From Dysidea avara (lineage: Eukaryota; Porifera; Demospongiae; Dictyoceratida; Dysideidae), in NCBI RefSeq assembly GCF_963678975.1, contig NC_089281.1, forward strand, positions 4,489,277 to 4,553,276: a stretch of 64,000 nucleotides of DNA, written 5' to 3'. This document shows positions 53,747 through 64,000 of the stretch, one piece after another. The position numbers and the translations under genes were made by a program. A model generated the notes under the pieces. It ran no database searches. It worked only from the letters and a program-made list of their open reading frames with translations, and was not told where the DNA came from. Numbering within the stretch: position 1 is the stretch's first letter; the number at the start of each line of letters is the position of its first letter.

Positions 53747-54969
53747 ATATGTTTAGCACATTCTATATCCTTTGATGCGATAGAACATCAATGCAGAAGA
53801 ATACAATAGCCCTACATTAGTTGAGCTACCTGACATGACCACCACATCACAAAGTGATCTCACTAAAGAGGTATCCACTAAGTGAGGTTTAGTGTATGAA
53901 AATTACATAGCTTTTATTATGATGAATGTAAAGTTCTATAAACCATTCATACACAATACTAAATCTATTGTGTTCACAGATAGTTAAAAGTCAATTGATC
54001 ATCTACACCTAACAACAGTCATTCTGCTGGTTTGATCTGTTTTGAGTCACACAGACTGATTATTTTTAATGTGATTATATACTTGCTGCATCAAACTTGA
54101 TTGCAAGTTGCTGCAGTTAAGATGGCACTCCAGTCCCATCAACCCAACTTTCTGAAGTGAATTAATCAGCAGCTCGTGTTTGAAATCACTGATCAACAAT
54201 CAAAATGTGAACACTTTCTTCAGTAGCAATCAAATCAATAGTGACTTTCTATTGTGGTGCAAAGTTGTAGGTATACTAGTATGTGTAAATATTTAGTTAA
54301 GCCTTTAGTACAGTCAGCAACAAAGTTAAGAATTATTATAATTGTCATCTTTGTCTAGTATGGTATTGTCCTAACCTACAGTCCATCATTGGGAGCCTAG
54401 CCAACTTGGTGACCAAACACTCACAATGAACTTATTGACTACTAATGTAGTATACAGTCAGACCAACTACTTTTTGATCTGAATTCAATTCTAAATCTTA
54501 CACTTAATCTCAGTTATCTGGAAATGTACTTTAGTTATACCTAGAAACACACACATGTAGACCACATTAGTGTAAATGACATGTGGCTTTGAGTTCAAGT
54601 TACTATTTGACACCAGAACGTTTAGATAATTATACTTGCAGGCTGCAGGCTGAACATCACTGTTGTAAAATAATTAAATAGGGTGAACTAATGAGTAGCT
54701 AAGATAGCCAATAAACTTTTGCAAGTATTACGTATGTGATTCAGAAGATTGAGAAGAGAATATTTTCTAACATTTAGCAGAAATCATTTTAACCACACTC
54801 TAAGTAATGATTATTATGATGTAAATAAACCAGCATGCATCCAGGTGATAAGGTATATATTAACTAAAAACTTAAACGTTCATCATAATTAATTTTATAC
54901 TTATGGTAAAGAAATGAATTATAGATGATGAAAATGAAAACTAAATTGTGGCTGCTTGACTGTCACTCA

Positions 54970-55700
54970 TCATACAGTATGATAGTACTGTATAGTAGGG
55001 ACCACAAAGGTTTGGGCATGGCCCATGAAAAAACATCATCCAAAAACCAGCCTCACTTTACCCTGACAACAATGAAGCAGGTAAAACTAAGCCCAAACAA
55101 GCCTTCAGATCAACCCAAAGTGCTTTCAACAAGTTGCTATGAAATTTTATTAAACGGAATTTTCTAGTGACTGACTAAGTAAATGACTGATGTCTTCATG
55201 TAGACAAGCTTAACTCAATAATGGCTAAAGCTACAGACTTGATTGTTCACTGTTCAATGTTGCTTCAGCTGATATGTGCCTTTTGGCATACCACAGTACA
55301 TACAATGTATTCTTCATGGACTTACCAGTGTCCTCCTTTGTGTCTCATTCATCTTTGCTTACAGAGAAAGGTGCCAATTTGGTGGTAGTGTGTAATGGCT
55401 TCCGTTCATAATGGAAATCATCCAAAGTGGCTACTTTGATTGCAGCAGTGCTTTTCAAATAGTTCTTGATTTGTAATGCTTTGTAACGGGTTGAACATAG
55501 CCAACAACAAAGACTTCACTTTTCAGACGATAATTAGCTGGGGCATCTGTTTCTTTTGATGTGGTATGTTTGGGTTCACCAGTCATAATAATTTTATTTT
55601 ACAAAAAAAGTTAACATACAAGTACACAAAAAAATGGAATTTTCAATGGTCCCTTACTCAAGTTGAAAAGTCCAAACTTTTATTGTGTACTTGTTTGTTA
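54970..55700. mobile_element. Dispersed repeat copy (ATCATACAGTATGATAGTAC end)
   Basis: Same order of motifs as 39100-39990: GTAGGGACCACAAAGG, CATGGCCCATGAAAAAACAT, AATTTTCTAGTGACTGAC, then CGTTCATAATGGAAATC and an end GGAATTTTCAATGGTCCCT. The copies in B' and B'' share an internal ~230-bp deletion. Confidence 0.7.
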
Positions 55701-56171
55701 TGCGGTAGTCAAAATACTCTTTCACTACCTCCTGTATACCCTAGAACAAACTAATGATTGACAAGTACACAAAAAAATTTGGAATTTTCATAACAATCAC
55801 ATATACTTTAACTTGCTTGTACACATATAAGGTACCACTCTTCATGCATATAAATTGCTTTATTTATTTACCATCCCTAGGAACTTGAATAGGTCACTAA
55901 ATTCTAAACTACGTATTAGCTAGCTATAGACCAGTAAACATAAAATTAATGGTATAATAGTGAGACAACTGTTCAGGTCAGCACAAAAAGTGATGTGTAT
56001 AAAAAATGGCCCGGCTAGGATCATCACTCTCTAATCCCTGTAAGTTCAGTAAACTTTAGTACAGTTTGGATCAAATACATACTACAACATGACATAATGT
56101 AATAACATATACAAACTATCTACAACTATTTGCATTGTCCAGTCAATCTATAAAGTCTTTGTTTAGTCATT

Positions 56172-56612
56172 TCACTCAGCAAGGTTGAACTTGACTGCAA
56201 GGTACTTCAGAACAGCTGGTGTACCATGGCCAGAACCCATGGACCAATCAAACTTGGCTGTTGTGATGTTGGAAATACGTAGCCCAGACTTATAATCATG
56301 AAACTGTTTACCATCAAGTAAAATTTGAATGTAATCATCTTTAGCAATGAATGTAACAGTGACATCTTCCCTTCCTTTAAAATCATATCCATCAACTCTT
56401 TGTGGTTTCTCCCCTCGTTGATATGGCCATTTTCCATCTATTTGTGATGAAATTACCACTTCTCTTTCATCAAAGCGAGGATTGAAGTGAAGAATGATAT
56501 CTCCCTTATCATTGTACAAGTCTATTTTCACCCTTCCTTCCTTGGGGTTGGTGTAGGCTGCCTCTATACCTCTGCCAGTTTGGAAGTTGGTAAAGCTAAT
56601 ACTGTTTTCCAT
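56172..56612 (-). CDS. Galectin-like lectin, single carbohydrate-recognition domain
   Basis: An intronless frame of 146 residues with ATG at 56612. It is the size of one galectin CRD (~135 residues), and the whole protein is that domain. The core galectin signature is visible: ILHFNPRFDEREVVISS (residues ~40-56) with the sugar-contacting H-N-R, and GKWPYQRGEK (~61-70) carrying the conserved Trp. Then come VTVTFIAKDDYIQILLDGKQ with the usual F and DG turn, and a closing LKYLAVKFNLAE strand. Two ligand positions differ: V-x-N is V-x-S and the E of W-x-x-E-x-R is replaced (W-PYQ-R), so beta-galactoside binding may be altered. There is no signal peptide, as expected for galectins, which leave cells by a non-classical route. 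Single-exon form could mean a retrocopy. It lies in unique sequence between duplicated blocks. Confidence 0.85.
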   Translation of the reverse strand: MENSISFTNFQTGRGIEAAYTNPKEGRVKIDLYNDKGDIILHFNPRFDEREVVISSQIDGKWPYQRGEKPQRVDGYDFKGREDVTVTFIAKDDYIQILLDGKQFHDYKSGLRISNITTAKFDWSMGSGHGTPAVLKYLAVKFNLAE

Positions 56613-57480
56613 TTGTAACTCGTATATCTGTCAGTAGTGATGCTATCCACAGAGTAGTTCATATACTCTATATAAAAACAGTCTCCTTTTATACACAACA
56701 AACTGTGTAGAGAGTTTCATGAGGTGACTGATTCTTGGGAGTGTGTATTTTTTGCAGCAGCTGTCAGATGAGATTTCCATTGCATAGTATTGAGACTATT
56801 CAAGTGTATCAAATTTCCTAGAAAATGTACATGTAGTACATAACAAATAATGGAATCCAGCTTGAACTTGGGATACCACATCAAAAGAAAGAATGTCATT
56901 ATATCTATGTGTGTGCTTCATCAACTACTGAAAAGAGAAGTCACCATTACACTGTTCAACCTGCCACACACCATTACAAATGAAGAACAGTACAAGAAGC
57001 ACCTTCGTCTTTTGGGCTTAATTAATACTGCCAAGGTGCTGTGAAGATATTGCGAGGCCAGTTTCTGGTCAATGTATTTTGTGAGAAAGTGCAACTCCCC
57101 CTGATCCTTATAATATGCAGCTGTATGACAATACTTCAACTACAACATAACTACTACAACACGATAAACACTTAAGAACATATAAAGGTGTAGGCATATT
57201 GAAATCTATGCAGCTGGGGTAGTGATTTTTGTGTTAGAGATGTTTTATTATATAATAAATATATATATGATACTTCTTTGGGTGATGTTGGACTCGCCAA
57301 ATTTGATTGGCAAGTGATAGCTAAGGCTCCTCCACCATGATTGGATGCGACTTAGTTCTTATACAATGGAGACACATTGACAAATTTTTGTTTATCTGCT
57401 ATTATACGCTACATGTGTGTTGCTAAATATTCTGGAATTTTGTATAAATGCAACAATGCAGTCATAAACTATAGTCCAGA

Positions 57481-57800
57481 GACAGTTATAATACTTTTCA
57501 AATCTCAGTGAAAATGTCAGACAACCTAAACCATTACCTGACATTGATATGCTACTGTTTTACACAATTTGTCATAATAGGAAAATCCTTACAATATGTT
57601 GATAGAATAGAGTGACTCAACCTATAATAATGTAATCATTGTTGTCTAATTGCGTTTGCTATTATTGACAATGCTTCACTATAAAAACTCTACAACTTCC
57701 TTCTATTTTAATCTGACATTTTGTCAGGCAGGTTCCATTATGGTCAGCCATGCATGATATTTGCCTGACAAATGGCCTATGTCAGGCAGTAATAATTGAC
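57481..57800. repeat. Dispersed repeat, partner of 8211-8545
   Basis: Same order and orientation as the upstream copy: AAATGTCAGACAACCTAAAC ... TTTGTCAGGCAGGTTCCATT ... TGGCCTATGTCAGGCAGTAA. Confidence 0.7.
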
Positions 57801-57944
57801 TCTGAACTATACTGGTGTAGACCGTGTATAGTGTTCTATATTTCAAGTGTTTTCAGTGTGAAATACGAGCAGTGTCAGCAATAAAGATGTAGAGGGGCAG
57901 TCAGCAATGTTATGTTTTATCATACAGCATGATGGTAATGATGC

Positions 57945-59403
57945 ACTGACCAGCAGTCAAAATGTGAACACTTTCTTCAGTAGCAATCAAATCAATAGTG
58001 ACTTTCTATTGTGGTGCAAAGTTGTAGGTATACTAGTATGTGTAAATATTTAGTTAAGCCTTTAGTACAGTCAGCAACAAAGTTAAAAATATGATTATAT
58101 AGTTGTCATCTTTGTCTAGTATGGTATTGTCCTAGCCTACAGTCCATCATTGGGAGCCTAGCCAACTTGGTGACCAAACACTCACAATGAACTTATTGAC
58201 TACTAATGCAGTATACAGTCAGACCAACTATTTTTTGATCTGAATTCAATTCTAATTAAATCTTGCACTTAATCTCAGTTATCTGGAAATGTACTTTAGT
58301 TATACCTAGAAACACACATATGTAGACCACACCGACCACATCAGTGTAAATGACGTTGAATTCATGTTACTAATTGACACCAGAGCTTTTAGATATACTT
58401 GTAAGCTGCAGGCTGAACATCACTGTTGTAAAATAATTACAAGTAGGGTGAACTAATGAGTAGCTAAGATTGCATGCCAATAAAATTGCCCGATTTCTTT
58501 TGCAAGTATTACGTATGTGATAAGAAGACTGAGAAGAGAATATTTTCTAACATTTAGTAGAAATCAGTAAAAATTTACAAACACACACTAAGTAATGATT
58601 ATCAATGGCGGATCCAGGATGGGGCATTTGGGGCAAATGCCCCCCCCCCCCCCCCCCCCCCTCACCTCACCTTGTGGAGTAGCCATAGCTAGGCTACTTC
58701 TTTTTGGTTAAAATAGCTACTAAACTTACATCAGGCCTTATAACTCATGAAAATATGCACATTTTAATAGCATTTATTATTACAAATTCACATAAAACCA
58801 AAGCAAATCAGTCTAACTATGAAATTGTCACCTAGTACCTTCGTACGTACTAAGCGCCTCTAAAAATAATTATCGTGTTGCAAGACATTAATAGCCTTTA
58901 AAGACTTCACAACCATCTGCAAAGGCAAAATGGCTAAATCAGTAGTGAGACACTACAAAAAGGTGATCATTTGCTGTTTCAAAAATGCAGCAACTAATAA
59001 GAGAATCCAACCACTTACAACTTAGCCTGTTTGTGCCCCTCCCCTTGCCAGCTGCTGGATCCGCCCCTGATTATTATGATGTAAATAAACCAGCATGCAT
59101 CCAGGTGATAAGGTATATATTAACTAAAAACTTAAACGTTCATCATAATTAATTTTATACTTATGGTAAAGAAATGAAATTATAAATGAAAACAAAATTG
59201 TGGCTGCTTGACTGACACTCATCATACAGTATGATAGTACTGTATAGTGGGACCACAAAGGTTTGGGCATGGCCCATGAAAAAACATCACCCAAAAACCA
59301 GCCTCACTTTTCTCTGAAAACGATGACTTACCAGTGTCCTCCTTTGTGTCTCATTCATCTTTGCTTACAGAGAAAGGTGCCAATTTGGTGGTAGTGTGTA
59401 ATG
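57945..59403. repeat. Third partial copy of block B (B'')
   Basis: Matches 54181-55401 and 62670-63666. It carries a MITE at 58603-59069 that the other two lack. It shares with B' an internal deletion (CTCTGAAAACGATGACTTAC) and an extra GCATGCCAAT(A)AAATTGCCCG segment absent from B. It ends abruptly at the start of block A'. Confidence 0.88.
58603..59069. mobile_element. hAT-like MITE with G/C-rich inverted ends and a poly-C run
   Basis: Left end CAATGGCGGATCCAG and right end CTGGATCCGCCCCTG are inverted. The paralogous sequences at 54810 and 63333 (TAATGATTATTATGATG) show the empty site, with ATTAT duplicated at insertion. A run of ~22 C follows the left end at about 58640-58661. Confidence 0.8.
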
Positions 59404-61430
59404 AGATTTTAAAAATCACTAATTAAGGGGCGTGGCAACTGTTTTGCTCATCATTTTCGTGAATGAAACAGCTGCCACGTTGTCTCATGAGTGAAGCAGT
59501 TGCCACGCACCTCAATTAGCAATTTTTTAAAATTTCGAGTGAAGTTGTGTGTGCGAGTGAGTGTGATGTTGCGCTTGGGCGGTACTGTATCATACACACA
59601 TGTATATATGTACTATTCCATTTGTGTCAATTTTTATTAACAGGATCCTGAGGTATTATGGCTGGGTGATGTGTGGAGAGAGATACTGTTCTCAGTAGTG
59701 TTAGCAATCTTAATGATACTGTGTCGACCTAAAGATGAATATGGAGGGTATGTACCTCTATGTTGTATTTCTACTATGTTTATAGCAAACAGCTTGTATG
59801 TGCTAAAAGATGCTAACAATAATACTTTGTAGTTCCAGTTTCCTTTTGTGCTTATGCAGATTCAACAAAATAGTTTATGATTATGAAGATGAACCAGAAC
59901 AAGGAGCAAATAAAAATTTTGGTAAGCAATTTATACCGTCTACACAGTAGTTAGTAAATGAATTGTCATTTTTGACCTAAAGCCAATAGTGACTGAAATA
60001 TACGTGATTTTCATGACGTCATGTCATACCCCGTGATGTACCCCTTAGAGACATACACAGATGAATTTTGGTAGGCAGTAGACCATAGCTTAAGCCTCCA
60101 GTATTGTCAGATAGTATTGTGAGAATTGATCATGGTCAATTGATCCTTCTCACAAAATTATAAACTACAATATTTAAGGATGTTCACATCTTGTGTTTCA
60201 TGTATGTGTCATGTGCAGTTGTATGCACATATTTTATAAGCATTTTGTATTCCCTCTCAGATACCATTGTAATGCGCCAACTTCCAAAAGAAACTGCCGA
60301 TACTGAGAAATTCAAAGAAGTAAAAATTATGTCGCATGTTTGTAGTATATGTGTTTCATTATGTGCTCTTCTTTACCACATTTTCTGTTCTACACACTTT
60401 TTGCTTACCAGATGACTCCAATTTTTTTAACGTTTCAGAATTATGTACTGCAAAATTGATCTTGTGTGGTTTATTTGTATATGTATGAATGCGTATGTAC
60501 ATCCTGGGGGTACATATATGTAGTTACATCATTAGGCATACAGCCTAACAAGTCCCTGCTAAAGTATATACATTAATAGATAGTTTGCGTATATGTATGC
60601 ATGACCCATGTACTATAATATTGTTATTTTCATTTGTTATAGACCCCTGAAGAGAACATGTGATGATACTTCAGTTCAAGCAATGCCAAAAAGTCATAGG
60701 AACTTGTAACCAAGAACAATTTTCAAATTTGCTGTTAAACAGTATAATGAGATTATATGATCAACTGGTGGATCTCTCATACTGCACAGAGCACACTTGA
60801 AATGATGAATAGATATAATGATATAATTAAACCCAACAGTACTTTCAGAATGTGACCCGAAATGCTTCCTATAAATTATGTTTTTTTAAATTTATTTCTG
60901 TTGGCTGACTAACTTACCAGACAAGCATAACTCAACAACAGCTATAGCTAGAGGACCTTTTCGTACTGTTCTTCATTTGTAGTGGTGTGTAGGAGGCTGA
61001 ACATAATGTAGCTGAAATGAAGTGTAATGGCAACTTGCACACGTTCAGACACAAAATTAATTTTATGATACATGTATATGTCTAATGCCATTCTTTCTTT
61101 TGATGTGGTATGCCGGGTTCACCAGTTATAATTATGCTAACAAACAAGTATAAGCCGAATCCCATTATTTGTTATGAACTACATGTACATTTTGTAGGAA
61201 ATTTGATACACTTGAATAGTCTCACTACTATACTCATTATAGAAATATGTGTACAAGTAATTATTGTCTGCAAGGTACAAATAGATCAAGTCATGTTGTG
61301 TACATCATATCTGTGTGTAGAGCTTTATACAAGTAGGCTAGCTCTACACAATACAATGCACTCTTAAATGTAATGAACTATACATTATCATATGTATATT
61401 AGTGACTGATGAACTGTTAGTTATTATACA
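59404..61430. repeat. Segmental duplication block A'
   Basis: Copy of 44619-46659. The left breakpoint falls inside the foldback MITE, so only part of that element was copied. The right end continues directly into block B'. Confidence 0.9.
59644..60663 (+). pseudogene. Duplicated last four exons of the TMEM87-like gene
   Basis: Exons 59644-59747, 59860-59921, 60261-60319 and 60643-60663 match 44848-44951, 45071-45132, 45472-45530 and 45865-45888. Splice sites and frame are kept: DPEVLWLGDVWREILFSVVL, then a tail ending TPEENM and stop. Only the last helix and cytoplasmic tail are encoded. There is no start, no upstream exon and no obvious promoter, so it is a truncated duplicate. Because the gene is upstream in the same orientation, these exons could in principle serve as alternative 3' exons. 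Substitutions are few (E-to-K and H-to-D in the tail), indicating a recent event. Confidence 0.85.
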
Positions 61431-64000
61431 GGGGCAGTGTTATCATATGGGCAGTAGGGATCATGAAGGTTTGTACTTTCCTGCTATGAAATGTCAATCA
61501 ACAACTAGCATCACCTTTCCTTCACGACAATTTGACAGTATTGGTTAGGTGTTGTAAGCAAGCCTGAAATGAAGTTTCTATGGAATTTTAAACATTATTT
61601 TCCTTTTAGCTGAATTGACTAATTGTAACTCACTGTTACCTCTGGCCAAGCATAACTTGACTATAATGCTACCGGCTTGGTTTCTTCTTGTGCTGTTTGA
61701 CATTGCTTAGGCTCAAAATGTGCCTTTTCATTTATGTCTGTGCAGCTACAATGAACTTACTGTGTTCCATTTCTTTCTCCATGCACTACCATGTAGGTGT
61801 TGTTATAGGTAGCATGTCAGTTTTCTTGTGGTGGTTATCACAATTAAATAAATATTGTGGATTGATTGCAGAGGTACTTTCTTGTACTGTTTTGCACTGT
61901 GTGTCAAGCAGAACGTAGCTGAAGAAACAAGCCACTCAGTAAGTGACAGTTAAGTTGGAGTGCATGCTCTTTCAGATACACAATTTATGATATGTTGTAG
62001 GGCTGTGTGACAATGAGAAAACCTAAATCTTGATAAGTTCTGATACCAAAAAAACCATTATTTTTATCACGATAAACAATATTCTCACAAGAGTACCCAT
62101 CTGCCTACTTTTAATATGCAATAGTCTATGGATATTTACTATTATTTTATAATAGAGAATCCATTATCATAATTAGCTTTATCATGATAATGACATAGGT
62201 ATCACGATAATAGATAATATTGCATTATTGGTATTATTGCACAGCCCTAATATATATCTTTTGATGCGATAGAACATCAGTGCAGAAGAATACAGTAAAA
62301 CTATCAATAGCCCTATGTTAGTTGACCTACCTGACATGACCACCACATCACAAAGTGATCTCACTAAAGAGGTATCCACTAAGTGAGGTTTAGTGTATGA
62401 AAATTACATAGCTTTATTATGATGAATATAAACCATTCATACACAGCTGTACTAAATCTATTGTGTTCACAGATAGTTAAAAGTCAATTGATCATCTAAA
62501 CCTAACAACAGTCATTCTGCTGGTTTGATCTGTTTTGAGTCGCACAGACTGATTATTTTTAATGTGATTATATACTTGCTGCATCAAACTTGATTGCAAG
62601 TTGCTGCAGTTAAGATGGTACTCCAGTCCCATCAACCCAACTTTCTGAAGTGAATTAATCAGCAGCTCGTATTTGAAATCACTGATCAACAATCAAAATG
62701 TGAACACTTTCTTCAGTAGCAAACAAATCAATAGTGACTTTCTATTGTGGTGCAAAGTTGTAGGTATACTAGTATGTGTAAATATTTAGTTAAGCCTTTA
62801 GTACAGTCAGCAACAAAGTTAAAAATATGATTATATAGTTATCATCTTTGTCTAGTATGGTATTGTCCTAACCTACAGTCCATCATTGGGAGCCTAGCCA
62901 ACTTGGTGACCAAACACTCACAATGAACTTATTGACTACTAATGCAGTATACAGTCAGACCAACCATTTTTTGATCTGAATTCAATTCTAATTAAATCTT
63001 GCACTTAATCTCAGTTATCTGGAAATGTACTTTAGTTATACCCAGAAACACACATATGTAGACCACACCGACCACATCAGTGTAAATGACGTTGAATTCA
63101 TGTTACTAATTGACACCAGAGCTTTTAGATATACTTGTAAGCTGCAGGCTGAACATCACTGTTGTAAAATAATTATAAGTAGGGTGAACTAATGAGTAGC
63201 TAAGATTGCATGCCAATATAATTGCCCGATTTCTTTTGCAAGTAATACGTATGTGATAAGAAGACCGAGAAGAGAATATTTTCTAACATTTAGTAGAAAT
63301 CAGTAAAAATTTACAAACACACACTAAGTAATGATTATTATGATGTAAATAAACCAGCATGCATCCAGGTAATAAGGTATATATTAACTAAAAACTTAAA
63401 CGTTCATCATAATTAATTTTATACTTATGGTAAAGAAATGAAATTATATATGATGAAAATGAAAACAAAATTGTGGCTGCTTGACTGTCACTCATCATAC
63501 AGTATGATAGTACTGTATAGTAGGGACCACAAAGGTTTGGGCATGGCCCATGAAAAAACATCACCCAAAAACCAGCCTCACTTTTCTCTGAAAACGATGA
63601 CTTACCAGTGTCCTCCTTTGTGTCTCATTCATCTTTGCTTACAGAGAAAGGTGCCAATTTGGTGGGAGTGTGTAATGGCTTTCCTTCATAATGGAAATCA
63701 TCCAGAGTGGCTACTTTGATTGCAGCGGTGCTTTTCAAACAGTTCTTGATTCGTAATACTGTGTAACGGGTTGAACATAGCCAACAACAAAGACTTCACT
63801 TTTCAGATGATAATTGATAGCTGGGGCATTTGTTTCTTTTGATGCAGTATGCGTGGATTCACCAGTCATAATAATTTTATTTTACAAAAAAGGTAACAGA
63901 CAAGTACGCAAAAATTGGAATTTTCAATGGTCCCTACTCAAGTTGAAAAGTCCAATTTTTTGTGTACTTGTTTGTTCTACAGCACAGGAAGTAGTCAAAA
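61431..64000. repeat. Segmental duplication block B'
   Basis: Continuous copy of 52931-55700 running to the window edge, with the shared hAT-like MITE (61998-62249) and dispersed repeat (63497-64000). No exon was recognised. Confidence 0.9.
61998..62249. mobile_element. hAT-like MITE, copy 3 (duplicated with block B')
   Basis: TAGGGCTGTGTGACAATG ... TTGCACAGCCCTA at the same relative place as 53495-53746. It was therefore copied by the segmental duplication and was not inserted independently. Confidence 0.85.

Larger units (their letters stand above)
52931..55700. repeat. Segmental duplication block B
   Basis: Matches 61431-64000 in order with few differences. A shorter part (about 54181-55401) also matches 57945-59403. 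It includes a hAT-like MITE (53495-53746) and a copy of the dispersed ATCATACAGTATGATAGTAC family (54970-55700). No exon was recognised. Confidence 0.9.

Overview
This is a eukaryotic, almost certainly metazoan, nuclear window. Genes are split into many short exons with GT-AG introns, and the background is AT-rich with CA, CAGT and CGTG microsatellites and many small transposons. The gene content (a macrodomain/WWE/ART PARP, an aldehyde oxidase/xanthine dehydrogenase, a TMEM87-type seven-helix protein and a single-CRD galectin) fits an early-branching animal. A sponge is my best guess, but that is inference. There are no rRNA genes, convincing tRNA genes or CRISPR arrays.

Layout. 1-2101: last two exons of an AOX/XDH-family copy on the + strand, just downstream of a MITE. 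2102-8640: no gene seen; interspersed repeats, foldbacks and a CAGT microsatellite. About 8640-15499 (+): a LINE-like tail, then a PARP14-like gene (two macrodomains, KH-like segment, WWE-like domain, mono-ART catalytic domain). Its 5' end was not found and its first macrodomain carries a 1-nt frameshift. 15500-17183: tail-to-tail intergenic. 17184-30035 (-): a complete 37-exon aldehyde oxidase/xanthine dehydrogenase-family gene whose exons join without a break into 1265 codons. 30036-30132: a 97-bp divergent promoter. 30133-45888 (+): a TMEM87-like gene of about 21 exons, one intron of which has the hallmarks of a minor-spliceosome (U12) AT-AC intron. 46660-52930: a ~6.3-kb insertion dominated by a ~5-kb array of ~31-bp repeats. 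52931-64000: duplicated blocks, among them a second copy of the last four TMEM87 exons (59644-60663), with a single-exon galectin (56172-56612, -) in unique sequence between them.

The evolutionary history of the right half can be read internally. Block A (44619-46659, TMEM87 3' end) and block B (52931-55700) are separated by the insertion, but their copies A' (59404-61430) and B' (61431-64000) are contiguous. The copy therefore shows the empty site of the insertion. A third partial copy, B'' (about 57945-59403), shares a deletion with B' and carries a private hAT-like MITE whose empty site is visible in B and B'.

The genes are not an operon or pathway. AOX and TMEM87 share a divergent promoter region; the PARP and AOX genes converge. 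Exon limits come from reading frame, splice-site consensus and family conservation, with no transcript data.
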